Shown here piece after piece: positions 9,914 through 18,248 of a stretch of 64,000 nt of DNA; the first letter of the stretch is position 1; each line of letters opens with the position of its first letter. The DNA is from Gracilibacillus timonensis (GTDB lineage: Bacteria > Bacillota > Bacilli > Bacillales > Amphibacillaceae). The position numbers and the translations under genes are program-made. The stretch covers positions 310,001 to 374,000 of the forward strand of contig NZ_FLKH01000010.1 of assembly GCF_900086715.1 (NCBI RefSeq). Reading direction: 5' to 3'. Below the pieces are notes generated by a model. It made no database searches and had not been told where the DNA came from. It saw nothing but the letters and a program-made list of their open reading frames with translations.

Positions 9914-10951
9914 TTATTTATCAAGTCTGTTTAGTGCTTCTAATGGTAATCTGGCGTAAAAATAATCATCCCGCTCATCGATAAATCGTTGATAAGAAGC
10001 CCGCAACAATTCTTTATCCTTTTTCGCCAAGCCCAAATAATATTGTTGAAAAGGGGTTAAACTGGAAAAGCTATTCAGTATCTCAATGCATTCCTCATTT
10101 CGGTTATCCGCTAAAGCAAGATGAGCTTGCTCTGCCTTGTCCTCCGTCTCTATACCATCGTTTTTCCCATGATAGGCGGAGATAAACGCCAAGGTATAAT
10201 TCTTCAAACCGTAAACAGCTCGTTCATTATCAATATCTTTGGCAATCTTGAATGCTGTATGAATATGATGAATGGCTTGATCATAACTCTCATAAATGTA
10301 CCCTTGCGCCAAAATATTGTGGATATCAATTTTCTTCCTAGGGTTATTAATCGATTGTAATAACTGATAGCCATACTTGCGGGAAAGAATTAGCTCATTA
10401 CGCTTCCAATGATAAATAAACAAAGCTTCTTGCAAACGGAGATCAAGCAACCGATATAATAATGGATCTTTGATCTTGCTTAAATGTTGTTTGATGGTTT
10501 GGTTAAACGTGCCAATCATGCCATATTGGTACATATCAAAGTAACAATAAATATGGACAAGATCACTCAATATCCTCAGAAAATAATCCTCTTCCTGCAT
10601 CTTCATACGATGTAGCTTCTTCAAATATTGGACTGGCGCATCTGGCTTAAGCTGTTTTTTCCCTAATGTTTTGCGCTCGTACATGATTTGATAGATCTTG
10701 GCTACTTTTCGACAGAAGGATTGATCAGTTTGACGAACCTTCTCCAATAGCTGCCTTAACTCTTCGTATAATCCATTTATATATAAGTACTCCATTGCGA
10801 CACACTGATTTACTGCTTGCTCACTCGCCAAACAGATCTCACTCATATCGCGTAATTCATTAGGTTGATTTTCTAGTTGACGATAGACGGCATACAACGG
10901 TATTTCCTTCTTATTCAACTTAAAGTCTTCCACAATTGTATTACGTTCCAT
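9914..10951 (-). CDS. TPR-type protein resembling the AimR receptor family, no DNA-binding domain seen
   Basis: The 345-residue, helix-rich protein carries degenerate TPR-like helix pairs from about residue 40 to the end. It finishes with RFIDERDDYFYARLPLEALNRL, which closely parallels the C-terminus of AimR, the arbitrium peptide receptor of SPbeta-group phages (from memory of the family). The N-terminal HTH of phage AimR is not evident: only about 35 residues precede the first TPR-like helices. AGGAGA six bases upstream supports the ATG at 10951. It is first in a probable operon with ywiB and argS, and no phage genes or aimP-like small gene adjoin it. Alternative: another RRNPPA-like or TPR adaptor. 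Function unknown. Confidence 0.6.
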   Translation of the reverse strand: MERNTIVEDFKLNKKEIPLYAVYRQLENQPNELRDMSEICLASEQAVNQCVAMEYLYINGLYEELRQLLEKVRQTDQSFCRKVAKIYQIMYERKTLGKKQLKPDAPVQYLKKLHRMKMQEEDYFLRILSDLVHIYCYFDMYQYGMIGTFNQTIKQHLSKIKDPLLYRLLDLRLQEALFIYHWKRNELILSRKYGYQLLQSINNPRKKIDIHNILAQGYIYESYDQAIHHIHTAFKIAKDIDNERAVYGLKNYTLAFISAYHGKNDGIETEDKAEQAHLALADNRNEECIEILNSFSSLTPFQQYYLGLAKKDKELLRASYQRFIDERDDYFYARLPLEALNRLDK

Positions 10952-11143
10952 AGAATATCTCCTAATCTTTTTTTACTAAATGACTGTCTAGAGGTTACAA
11001 GTATGTTTGTGCAATTCTTTTACTATACAACATTTTATCATATTATGACACAGGTTGGGATGAAAGCAATCGTTTTAATTGAAACTTTTTCATCTGATAG
11101 CTCTATTCCACACTTTCTTGGTGTTAAATTCCCAAAAAATGCA

Positions 11144-11173
11144 TGTTTATTATGTGTTTTTTAAGCCATACTG
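11144..11173 (+). promoter_or_regulatory. Candidate forespore (SigF/SigG) promoter of pbpG
   Basis: TGTTTA (11144-11149), 17 bp, CATACTG (11167-11173), close to the SigG/SigF consensus TGnATA/CATACTA. It lies 31 bp before the start codon. B. subtilis pbpG is transcribed in the forespore (known). Confidence 0.4.
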
Positions 11174-11204
11174 CTAGTAATGAAGAGAATGGGGTGGGAG
11201 AGCA

Positions 11205-13253
11205 ATGCGACGCCTGGCGAAGGTTCTTTTTTTTCTATTAATGATGATGATTTCTTGCTTTACTGTGTTGATGATTGCTTGTTTTCTGCTTGGTCCCCCT
11301 TCACTGGATCGATCACAGAATACCATCTATTTCAGTAATACCGAGGAAGTAATCGGGGAAACATCCGGCTCGGAAAAACGTTATTGGGTGGAATTACCTG
11401 AAATTGATGACAAATTAGAAAAGGCAACCGTTTGGACAGAAGATCAGCATTTCTATCAGCATGTTGGCTTTGATTTCAAACGACTATTAAGCGCGATTTG
11501 GAAGGATATTCGCACTTTGTCCTTAAAAGAAGGTGCAAGTACGATTACCCAGCAGTATGCACGAAATCTTTTTTTAACGCATGAAAAAACATGGAAACGC
11601 AAGCTGTATGAGGCTTTTTATACGATTCGTTTAGAAATGTTTTATGATAAAGACGAATTATTAGAAGGTTATTTAAACACGATCTATTATGGACATGGTG
11701 CCTATGGCATTGAAGCTGCCAGCAGACATTTTTTTGATAAATCGGCCAATGATCTCAGCTGGGCAGAGGCTGCAATGCTTGCTGGCATCCCGAATGGCCC
11801 GTCCCATTACTCCCCTTTTCATAACGAGAAACGCGCAAAGGAAAGACAGGAATGGATCTTGAAAAATTTAAACGACAAAGGAGTGATTGATCAAGCGACT
11901 TACCAAAGGTCGATCAACGAATCACTGGCTTTTGCAAATCAAGAAGAAAACCAGACAGCAGCGATTGCTCCTTATTTTCAAGATGTGGTCAGCCATGAAT
12001 TGGAAGAATTACTAGGCGTGGACGAAGAAGAGATCCGTTCTGGCGGTTATCAGGTATACACCACACTAGATGCCCAGCAGCAACAATTTTTAGAGGAAAC
12101 GGCGGAGCAGGTTATCAACAATCAGGAAATACAGATTGGTGGAATGGCTATGGACCCCGAATCCGGAGCAATCACCTCCTTAATAGGCGGACAAGATTAT
12201 CAGGATTCTTCTTTTAATCGTGCTACTCAGGCAAAGCGAATGCCGGGATCTGCCTTTAAACCCTTTTTATATTATAATGCCTTGGAGGGTGGAATGACAG
12301 CTGCTACAGCACTAATGAGCAAGCCGACTACCTTTGAATTGCAGGATGGAAAAAGTTATCAGCCAAGCAATTATCACGATTACTATGCGAATAAGCCGAT
12401 TACCTTGGCACAAGCATTGGCATTATCGGATAATATTTTTGCTGTTAAGACGAATTTGTTTGTCACTCCAGAGCATTTTGCCCAAGCAACCAAAGAAAAA
12501 TTTCAATTCACCAGCGATTTAGACCCTGTCGCTTCCCTGGCATTGGGCACAGAGGTCGTTACCATCAAAGAGATGGTAACCGGGTACAGTATCATTGCAA
12601 ATGGCGGTGAAAAGATTCATCCTCATACGATCACCAAGGTAACCGATGGCTTTGGCACTGTTTTATATGAAAGAGAGAAAGCGGTGGAAGAGACAAGTGG
12701 CTGGAATATTCTTCGTAAAAAAGACGATAAGCAAGTATTAAATCCAAGCTACGCTTATATTCTTAGCGATTTAATGAAAGGTATGTTTGATGAGTCATTG
12801 AATGGATATATGCGAGTAACCGGCGCTTCGATTGCCGATGAATTAACTCATGAGTATGCCGGTAAATCAGGCACAACCAATGTCGATAATTGGATGGTCG
12901 GCTACAGTCCTGCTCTGGCTGCGGGGTTCTGGGTTGGCTATGATGATAACCGAGAAATTGTCAGTACTGAGGATCAGCAATATGCCAAAGAAGTCTGGGC
13001 CAAGTTTATGGAAAAAGCCCACACCGGCCATGCTGATACACATGTGGTAAAACCGGATAATATCACAGAGGCGGAGATCGACTTAGAAACAGGACTATTA
13101 GCAGCGGAGGGCTGCGGACCAAGCCATACCATGCTATTCGTCCGTGGTACGGAACCGACCGAATATTGCCATAAGGACTCTGAAAAGGAGACTATTCCTG
13201 AGGATCATTTGTTAGAGAACTGGTGGGAGTGGCTTTGGACCGGTGAAGAGTAA
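11205..13253 (+). CDS. pbpG: Bifunctional class A penicillin-binding protein, PbpG-like
   Basis: Polymerises and cross-links peptidoglycan outside the membrane. Residues 5-30 form the membrane anchor. The glycosyltransferase domain shows EDQHFYQHVGFD (Glu79) and GASTITQQYARN. The transpeptidase domain shows SxxK at Ser349-Lys352 (PGSAFKPF), SDN 408-410 and KSGTT 554-558. Length 682 fits PBP2d (PbpG, about 690). The neighbour ywhD and a forespore-like promoter support PbpG, which in B. subtilis acts in spore cortex/germ wall synthesis. GGGTGGGAG upstream supports the ATG. The short acidic-aromatic tail (ENWWEWLW) is unusual but small. Confidence 0.88.
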   Translation: MRRLAKVLFFLLMMMISCFTVLMIACFLLGPPSLDRSQNTIYFSNTEEVIGETSGSEKRYWVELPEIDDKLEKATVWTEDQHFYQHVGFDFKRLLSAIWKDIRTLSLKEGASTITQQYARNLFLTHEKTWKRKLYEAFYTIRLEMFYDKDELLEGYLNTIYYGHGAYGIEAASRHFFDKSANDLSWAEAAMLAGIPNGPSHYSPFHNEKRAKERQEWILKNLNDKGVIDQATYQRSINESLAFANQEENQTAAIAPYFQDVVSHELEELLGVDEEEIRSGGYQVYTTLDAQQQQFLEETAEQVINNQEIQIGGMAMDPESGAITSLIGGQDYQDSSFNRATQAKRMPGSAFKPFLYYNALEGGMTAATALMSKPTTFELQDGKSYQPSNYHDYYANKPITLAQALALSDNIFAVKTNLFVTPEHFAQATKEKFQFTSDLDPVASLALGTEVVTIKEMVTGYSIIANGGEKIHPHTITKVTDGFGTVLYEREKAVEETSGWNILRKKDDKQVLNPSYAYILSDLMKGMFDESLNGYMRVTGASIADELTHEYAGKSGTTNVDNWMVGYSPALAAGFWVGYDDNREIVSTEDQQYAKEVWAKFMEKAHTGHADTHVVKPDNITEAEIDLETGLLAAEGCGPSHTMLFVRGTEPTEYCHKDSEKETIPEDHLLENWWEWLWTGEE

Positions 13254-13285
13254 TTTTATATCGAAGGTGACTGTTGGATTAACGT

Positions 13286-13311
13286 AAAAAGGCTGAGCAC
13301 AATGCCCAGCC
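13286..13311 (-). terminator. Intrinsic terminator downstream of ywhD
   Basis: On the minus strand GGCTGGGCA-TTG-TGCTCAGCC (one G-T pair) then TTTTT. It lies about 155 bp after the ywhD stop; the spacer also holds a small GTAACT/AGTTAC inverted repeat near 13330. Confidence 0.75.
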
Positions 13312-13466
13312 CTCTTACGGTCCTAGTAACTAAGAGTTACCTTGTATCTATTCTATTAATATTGAACGCTAAGAACAAGTCTAATTTGCCCTTTTATTAA
13401 AAGTTCATAAAATGTTCATATTCTCTTTCTGCACAATTCACTGCTAAAATGCTTGGTGATATGTTG

Positions 13467-13979
13467 CTATTCCGGTAATGCCTGCTTTAATTCATCTGAT
13501 GAAAGTTCCCACATGCTAGCATCAAACTCTCGCAGGAAATCTCCTAATAGTTGTTTAGACTTTTCATCCATATGATCCACAATCACATGGCCCTTCATCG
13601 ATTTATCCATACGATTAACATGCTCTGGCATCGATTTATAGGCGCGTTTAATCGGGCGGTCCACGATAATTTCACAAGCAGTTACGCCATAATAGAATGG
13701 ACCTTTTTCCGTTTTTTCTACCGTAACCCAGACAATCCAATATAGTTTGCCATTAGGTACTTCGTCTTTGTTTGGCAGAAATTTCACTCGTCGCTCCACT
13801 TCACTTCTGCCATGCATGGCTCCTATGTCAATGAAGGCACGATCTTCCTTTGGATCGATAATAACGGGAGAAATGTTTTCCAGACTGATGGAGCCAACAC
13901 CATAGCCGCCATGACCGTCGTTAGGATCATCCTTCATAATCGTAAATTGATTCGATTTTTTGGGTTTATTATCACTCAT
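13467..13979 (-). CDS. ywhD: YwhD family protein
   Basis: Conserved Bacillaceae protein of unknown function, 170 residues. The N-terminus KSNQFTIMKDDPNDGHGGYGVGS and the internal AFIDIGAMHGRSEVE stretch are typical of YwhD. It is soluble, with no signal or membrane segment. GAGGAGG nine bases before ATG 13979 fixes the start; an in-frame ATG at 13997 overlaps that site. Its position beside pbpG matches B. subtilis. A possible link to sporulation or cell-wall work is only from the neighbour. Confidence 0.92.
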   Translation of the reverse strand: MSDNKPKKSNQFTIMKDDPNDGHGGYGVGSISLENISPVIIDPKEDRAFIDIGAMHGRSEVERRVKFLPNKDEVPNGKLYWIVWVTVEKTEKGPFYYGVTACEIIVDRPIKRAYKSMPEHVNRMDKSMKGHVIVDHMDEKSKQLLGDFLREFDASMWELSSDELKQALPE

Positions 13980-14230
13980 GAGCAAGTTCCTCCTCATACT
14001 AATTTTCTCTCTTATTGTAGCATCGTTATTTTCTACATTTCATTTTCTATGTTCACCTTTTACTTTACATGATATACATCCTCATCTGCAAATAATGGCT
14101 TTTCCGTGTTCTGTAGATTGATCTCGGCTCGGCTCTTTTGATGGGAGTTGTCTGGTTAGCTGTAGAACTCCTTTTCTCGTGGAACCCCCGTCTCCTTAGG
14201 AATGACGACCGTTTTTTCGGTTTATCCTCC

Positions 14231-14605
14231 GATTTTGGCCGTCATTTCCGTGATGACGCCCATTTCAGCGATTTCCTCTCCGATTTTGGCCGTCATTTCC
14301 GTGATGACGCCCATTTCAGCGATTTCCTCTCCGATTTTGGCCGTCATTTCCGTGATGACGCCCATTTCAGTGCTTTTCCCTCGGATTTTGGCCGCCATTT
14401 TCGTGATTACGCCCATTTCAGCGATTTCCTCTCCGATTTTGGCCGTCATTTCCGTGATGACGCCCATTTCAGCGATTTCCTCTCCGATTTTGGCCGTCAT
14501 TTTCGTGATGACGCCCATTTCAGCGATTTCCTCTCCGATTTTGGCCGTCATTTCCGTGATGACGCCCATTTCAGCGATTTTCCCTTCGATTTTGGCCATC
14601 ATTTG
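14231..14605 (+). repeat. 51-bp tandem repeat array (7 full units plus partial)
   Basis: Units begin at 14231 and every 51 bp to 14537, with a partial unit at 14588-14605 and degenerate unit pieces from about 14190. Each unit has GATTTTGGCCGTCATTTCC then GTGATGACGCCC, so CGTCAT and ATGACG form an inverted repeat with a 7-base gap. Unit 4 (14384-14434) is diverged (CGCCAT, ATTACG). Several frames stay open only because 51 is divisible by three. The array lies between the ywhD start and the terminator of the esterase operon. Confidence 0.93.
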
Positions 14606-14681
14606 TTTTCAATCTATAAGTCGCAATGGTTAATCACGCTGTTCACTGCTCTATGATGAAGTTTCCCATTCTTTTTCTTCA

Positions 14682-14711
14682 TAAAAAAACACCAAGTCTA
14701 TGGTGTCTTTT
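14682..14711 (-). terminator. Intrinsic terminator of the esterase/ATP-grasp operon
   Basis: On the minus strand ACACCATAGACTTGGTGT then TTTTTTT, directly after the stop codon of the last gene. Confidence 0.85.
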
Positions 14712-15456
14712 AGAATGATTCAGCTACTTTCCCCAAATAATAGGGCATTTGACGACGCCACCATACCCAATCATGGGCGACATCATCTCCCCACTCATCA
14801 AACCATGCAGGGATTTGTTTTTCAGCACAGGCCTTTTTTAACGTAAAATAGGAGGGAAGTCCATCCTGCTCCCAATCTCCTAACCCGGTACAAACAATAA
14901 TATTGGCGGAACGATAGCGATCGATAAACCAGCCGTCATGCTGGTTCCAAATGTAGTCACTAGGCGAATTCTCATAGACAAGCGGATCATTGCCGTACTC
15001 CCCAAAAAAGAACCGTACATCGTATACCCCGCTTAAGGCAATCGTTGTTTGAAAGACGTCTGGATGCCGCAAGAAAAAGTTGACCGCGTGATATGCGCCC
15101 ATACTGCACCCCGTTGTCATCATCGGATCAAACCAGCCTGTTTGGTGCTTTATAAGCGGAACTGCCTCTGATATCAGATAACGATCATATGCCTCATGGG
15201 CTTTTGCTCGATCATGTGGTGATTTCCCATCATCCAGCCAACTTTCACTGTCGATGCTAGCTAAGGTGAAAAATTGAAATTGCCCTGATTCGATAAAATC
15301 ATGACAAGCATCGATCATTCCGAAATCACTATATTCCACATGCGAGCCCCCGGATGAAGGAAACACCACAATCGGCATACCGCTATGGCCATACCTGTTT
15401 ACTGGCATTTCACGTCCTAATTCCCCACTCCAATGACTCAGCTGTTCCATATACAT
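14710..15456 (-). CDS. Esterase D-type alpha/beta hydrolase (first of two in operon)
   Basis: The 248-residue enzyme belongs to the putative-esterase (esterase D/Fes-type) alpha/beta hydrolases. The nucleophile elbow is GCSMG (Ser118), with Asp194 (GLGDWE) and His228 (VAHDWVWW) placed as the rest of a catalytic triad. There is no signal peptide, so it is cytosolic. AGGGG nine bases upstream supports the ATG at 15456. It is the last of three leftward genes, 11 bp after the ATP-grasp gene. The natural ester substrate is unknown. Confidence 0.82.
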   Translation of the reverse strand: MYMEQLSHWSGELGREMPVNRYGHSGMPIVVFPSSGGSHVEYSDFGMIDACHDFIESGQFQFFTLASIDSESWLDDGKSPHDRAKAHEAYDRYLISEAVPLIKHQTGWFDPMMTTGCSMGAYHAVNFFLRHPDVFQTTIALSGVYDVRFFFGEYGNDPLVYENSPSDYIWNQHDGWFIDRYRSANIIVCTGLGDWEQDGLPSYFTLKKACAEKQIPAWFDEWGDDVAHDWVWWRRQMPYYLGKVAESF

Positions 15457-15467
15457 AACGAAAACCC

Positions 15468-16640
15468 CTATCCTTGAATTTTTCGTGCATGTACAAATCG
15501 AACGATATCGTCAACTTCTTCCTGCGAATCGGCATTAATCGCATAAAATTGATTCCCTTGGAGCTCAGCAAATGCCTCTGGTATACGCTGGACAAATTTC
15601 ACTTTAGCACCAAAACGTTGATAGATCGCCTTTGTATCATGTTGATAGACGTACACATCACGTTGTGTGACACCAACGCAAAACTGATTATCAACCTCAG
15701 GCTCGCGGAATGAACCACCCGTTACAAGGGAAGCATATTGGGCAAATAAGTCGATTGAATACGCATAATTATACATATCAACCGTATAACCTCCAGCCAA
15801 ACGGTTATTATACTCAAGTGCCACATAATCACCATTGGCTAATTGAAAGAACTCAATATGAAAAAAACGCTCCTTCATGCCAAAAGTCTGTACTATTGCC
15901 TTGCCATACGCTTCAAGCTTGGGATCGATTTCCTTCTGAATGACATATGCTAAGTCGAGCTGGCCTGTAACCAGTTCCAGTGTGGGGACGTTATAGGTGA
16001 AGCTTGTTTGGAAGACAATATCCCCTTGCTGATTCACTAATCCATCGAAGGTACAAAGCTTGCCTTCGACATATTGCTCCAAGAAGTAAACAACCGTTTC
16101 ATCCCATTTTTCTTCAAAACGGGAGACAGCCTCTCTTGTATCGAGCTTATGGGTAGCTGCCGTACCCACACCATTATCAGGCTTGGCAATGACTGGAAGA
16201 CCTAACACGTCAACAGCCTGAGCTAACTCCGCTTTCGTGCGTACCACCTTGCCATCTACTACTGGAACCCCTGCTTGTCTAAACAGTTTTTTCATTTCGG
16301 ATTTATATTTTACCTTTTTCAAATCATCTGGCTTATTCCCATACACATAAAATTGTTCACGCAGAGTCGCATCCAACGTTAACCAGTACTCATTATTTGA
16401 TTCTATTCGGTCAATCGGACCATGTTTATAGAACAAAAAAGCAACGGCGCGTTTCACTTCATCCAGATTAGTTAGATCATTCACGCGAAAATATTCAGAT
16501 AACGCCAGTTGTAAAGCCGCGTCTAACTGCTCATATGGCTCTTCACCAATGCCTAAAACATGGACACCAGCCTCTTTTAAACGCGTAGCAAATGGCTGAA
16601 AATTGCGAGGGTAATAGGGAGAAATTAATATATAATTCAT
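15468..16640 (-). CDS. ATP-grasp domain ligase of unknown substrate
   Basis: The 390-residue protein has an N-terminal Rossmann-like preATP-grasp part (MNYILISPYYPRNFQPFATRL) and a central ATP-grasp fold with the lysine strand PVIAKPDNGVG. Metal-binding residues appear in HIEFF and EYNNR near residues 250-280. Relatives form amide or thioester bonds from a carboxylate and an amine, with acyl phosphate intermediates. The Asn-rich EYNNRLAGGYTVDMYN end resembles biotin-carboxylase-like/ArgS-unrelated carboxylate-amine ligases. It sits between two esterase genes in one operon, so a shared substrate is likely. Substrate unknown. Confidence 0.8.
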   Translation of the reverse strand: MNYILISPYYPRNFQPFATRLKEAGVHVLGIGEEPYEQLDAALQLALSEYFRVNDLTNLDEVKRAVAFLFYKHGPIDRIESNNEYWLTLDATLREQFYVYGNKPDDLKKVKYKSEMKKLFRQAGVPVVDGKVVRTKAELAQAVDVLGLPVIAKPDNGVGTAATHKLDTREAVSRFEEKWDETVVYFLEQYVEGKLCTFDGLVNQQGDIVFQTSFTYNVPTLELVTGQLDLAYVIQKEIDPKLEAYGKAIVQTFGMKERFFHIEFFQLANGDYVALEYNNRLAGGYTVDMYNYAYSIDLFAQYASLVTGGSFREPEVDNQFCVGVTQRDVYVYQHDTKAIYQRFGAKVKFVQRIPEAFAELQGNQFYAINADSQEEVDDIVRFVHARKIQG

Positions 16641-16779
16641 CAGAGAGCTCCTCTCGCAGCTTTTTAAAAAGGGTTCATATTACCTTTAAAATACCATTAC
16701 ACCAACAGAAAATCAATCTAAATTTTCGAAAAAATCTGACAATAATAGACGCAATATTCTACCGTTCCTCTTTCAGCTC

Positions 16780-17616
16780 TTATGAATGCCATTCTTCACT
16801 TAAAAATCGTAAACATTCCGGCAAATGCTTCGCCCAAGCTACTTCATCGTGCTCTTCGTCAGCAAATATACGCAAACGAAGCTGATCGATTGGAAGGCCT
16901 CCTTGTAGAAGTTGCCGATAATACGCAAGCGAGCAATCAATATAGGCTTGCTTCATATTACCGTACATCAATTGCCGATCGGTCTCATCCCCTTCTTGTG
17001 TCCCAACTTGAATATATACCCGTTGCTCAGGATCCAGCTCTTCTTTTGTAATATAATGGTCAAAGGGTGCGCTGGCAATCCAATTGGCCAGTGAAAAAAC
17101 ACCCAATGCACCAATTTGGTCTTTACAGGCAATCCCCATAAAGGCGGTGATATTACCACCTAGCGAACTGCCAATCATGGCGGTATGTGACTTATCTGGT
17201 TTCGTACGGTAATGTTGATCGATAAACGGCTTGACGACATCGATGACAAACTCGGCAAATTCCGCACCACCACCGCCTAATGCAATATCTTCTGGAAGTG
17301 GGCTTTCCGTTATTTTCCACGGGGTATACTCATCGATTCGATCTTGTTCGGCATTATCTATGCCTACCACGATCATTTTCGGTAAATCAGGGTTGCGCTT
17401 AATCGCCGGAATCACTTTCCATGAATGGCCACTGTAGGCCTCACTGCTGTAAAAAACATTTTGTCCATCATGCATATATACAACGGGATAGTGGGTGTCC
17501 TCTTCCACTTGATAGTCTTTTGGCAATAGAACACGGATACGTCGTTTTTCGTTTTTATAAGGCATAGTTAAGCGATGTGTCTCCAATTTTAAATAGAAAT
17601 AGGATGAATTTTTCAT
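16780..17616 (-). CDS. Esterase D/Fes-type alpha/beta hydrolase (second in operon)
   Basis: The 278-residue esterase has VVYMHDGQN (oxyanion-side strand), nucleophile Ser151 in GSSLGG, and the C-terminal EEHDEVAW that supplies the catalytic His256. These are the marks of the COG2819/Fes group, whose members hydrolyse esters such as enterobactin trilactone or S-formylglutathione. There is no signal peptide. It is the first gene of the esterase/ATP-grasp/esterase set, with 139 bp before the ATP-grasp start, so a separate promoter for the latter cannot be excluded. AGAAAGGGAGAAAA upstream provides the ribosome site. Confidence 0.82.
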   Translation of the reverse strand: MKNSSYFYLKLETHRLTMPYKNEKRRIRVLLPKDYQVEEDTHYPVVYMHDGQNVFYSSEAYSGHSWKVIPAIKRNPDLPKMIVVGIDNAEQDRIDEYTPWKITESPLPEDIALGGGGAEFAEFVIDVVKPFIDQHYRTKPDKSHTAMIGSSLGGNITAFMGIACKDQIGALGVFSLANWIASAPFDHYITKEELDPEQRVYIQVGTQEGDETDRQLMYGNMKQAYIDCSLAYYRQLLQGGLPIDQLRLRIFADEEHDEVAWAKHLPECLRFLSEEWHS

Positions 17617-17652
17617 GTTTTTCTCCCTTTCTGATGAGTAGACCCTGCCAAA

Positions 17653-18156
17653 TTAAGATATGGCTTGTCTTAAATGCTGAATAAACGTCCGCGCTTCCGT
17701 AATATCTTCTTTCGTATAGTTAGATTTCTTTTTCACTTCTGCGACTTTCTTTTCTATCTCTACTTCACTTAAATGATCAAAATACTGCAGCGTTGCGACC
17801 AATTCTAAAAAACGTGAGCTCCGCTGTTTCATATCCTGCAACAAGGTAGAGGCAATCGAAAGTTTTGCCTGAGAATGCTTTAGAAAATCTTCCCCTTCCG
17901 GTGTCACTTGATAGCGATATTGATAGTAATTACTTCGCTTTTCCTTTACTTCTGAGACGAATCCTAGGTTAGTAAGTTCTTCGATCCGCAGGCTAAGTTC
18001 CTCAGAATAAGGTCCATAGAAATAGAAGGTATACTTCTCCTCAAAAGGGAATCCTAACTGCTTCATGATATAAATCATTTTCTGCAATTTCTTACGTCCT
18101 ACGATTCCATCTGCCGTAGCGATGACTTCCACTAATCTAGCATGGTTATCTAGCAA
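17653..18156 (-). CDS. ywgA: YwgA family protein
   Basis: The 167-residue conserved protein of unknown function follows B. subtilis YwgA closely: GRKKLQKMIYIMKQLGFPF, FYFYGPYSEEL and SRFLELVATLQYFD. The fold looks like a winged-helix/antitoxin-like (Panacea/SocA-like) domain with YGPYS, which is inference. I choose TTG 18156 as start: it aligns exactly with the MLEKHAKIL start of the B. subtilis protein and CTGGAG lies eight bases upstream, whereas GTG 18165 overlaps that site. It follows ywfO in the same direction, as in B. subtilis. Confidence 0.88.
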   Translation of the reverse strand: MLDNHARLVEVIATADGIVGRKKLQKMIYIMKQLGFPFEEKYTFYFYGPYSEELSLRIEELTNLGFVSEVKEKRSNYYQYRYQVTPEGEDFLKHSQAKLSIASTLLQDMKQRSSRFLELVATLQYFDHLSEVEIEKKVAEVKKKSNYTKEDITEARTFIQHLRQAIS

Positions 18157-18248
18157 TGCAAACACTCCAGTTCTTTAAGAGGCAGTTCAAAAACAATCCT
18201 AGCGTTTGTATTTATCAAACTTTTTTTGAACAGTTATTCCCCTAATGG

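Noticed and set aside
10877-11164. Plus-strand open frame in the pbpG upstream region
   Set aside because: Overlaps the AimR-like gene start and has no ribosome site.
14231-14605. CRISPR array
   Set aside because: Units are contiguous without unique spacers and there are no cas genes.
14138-14656. Long open frames on both strands through the 14.2 kb array (17-residue repeats such as DFGRHFRDDAHFSDFLS)
   Set aside because: Frames are open only because a 51-bp unit without stops keeps all frames open; no ribosome site.
18180-18235. GTTCAAAAA/TTTTTGAAC inverted repeat between ywfO and ywgA as a terminator
   Set aside because: Long AT-rich loop and arms made mostly of A/T runs; too weak.
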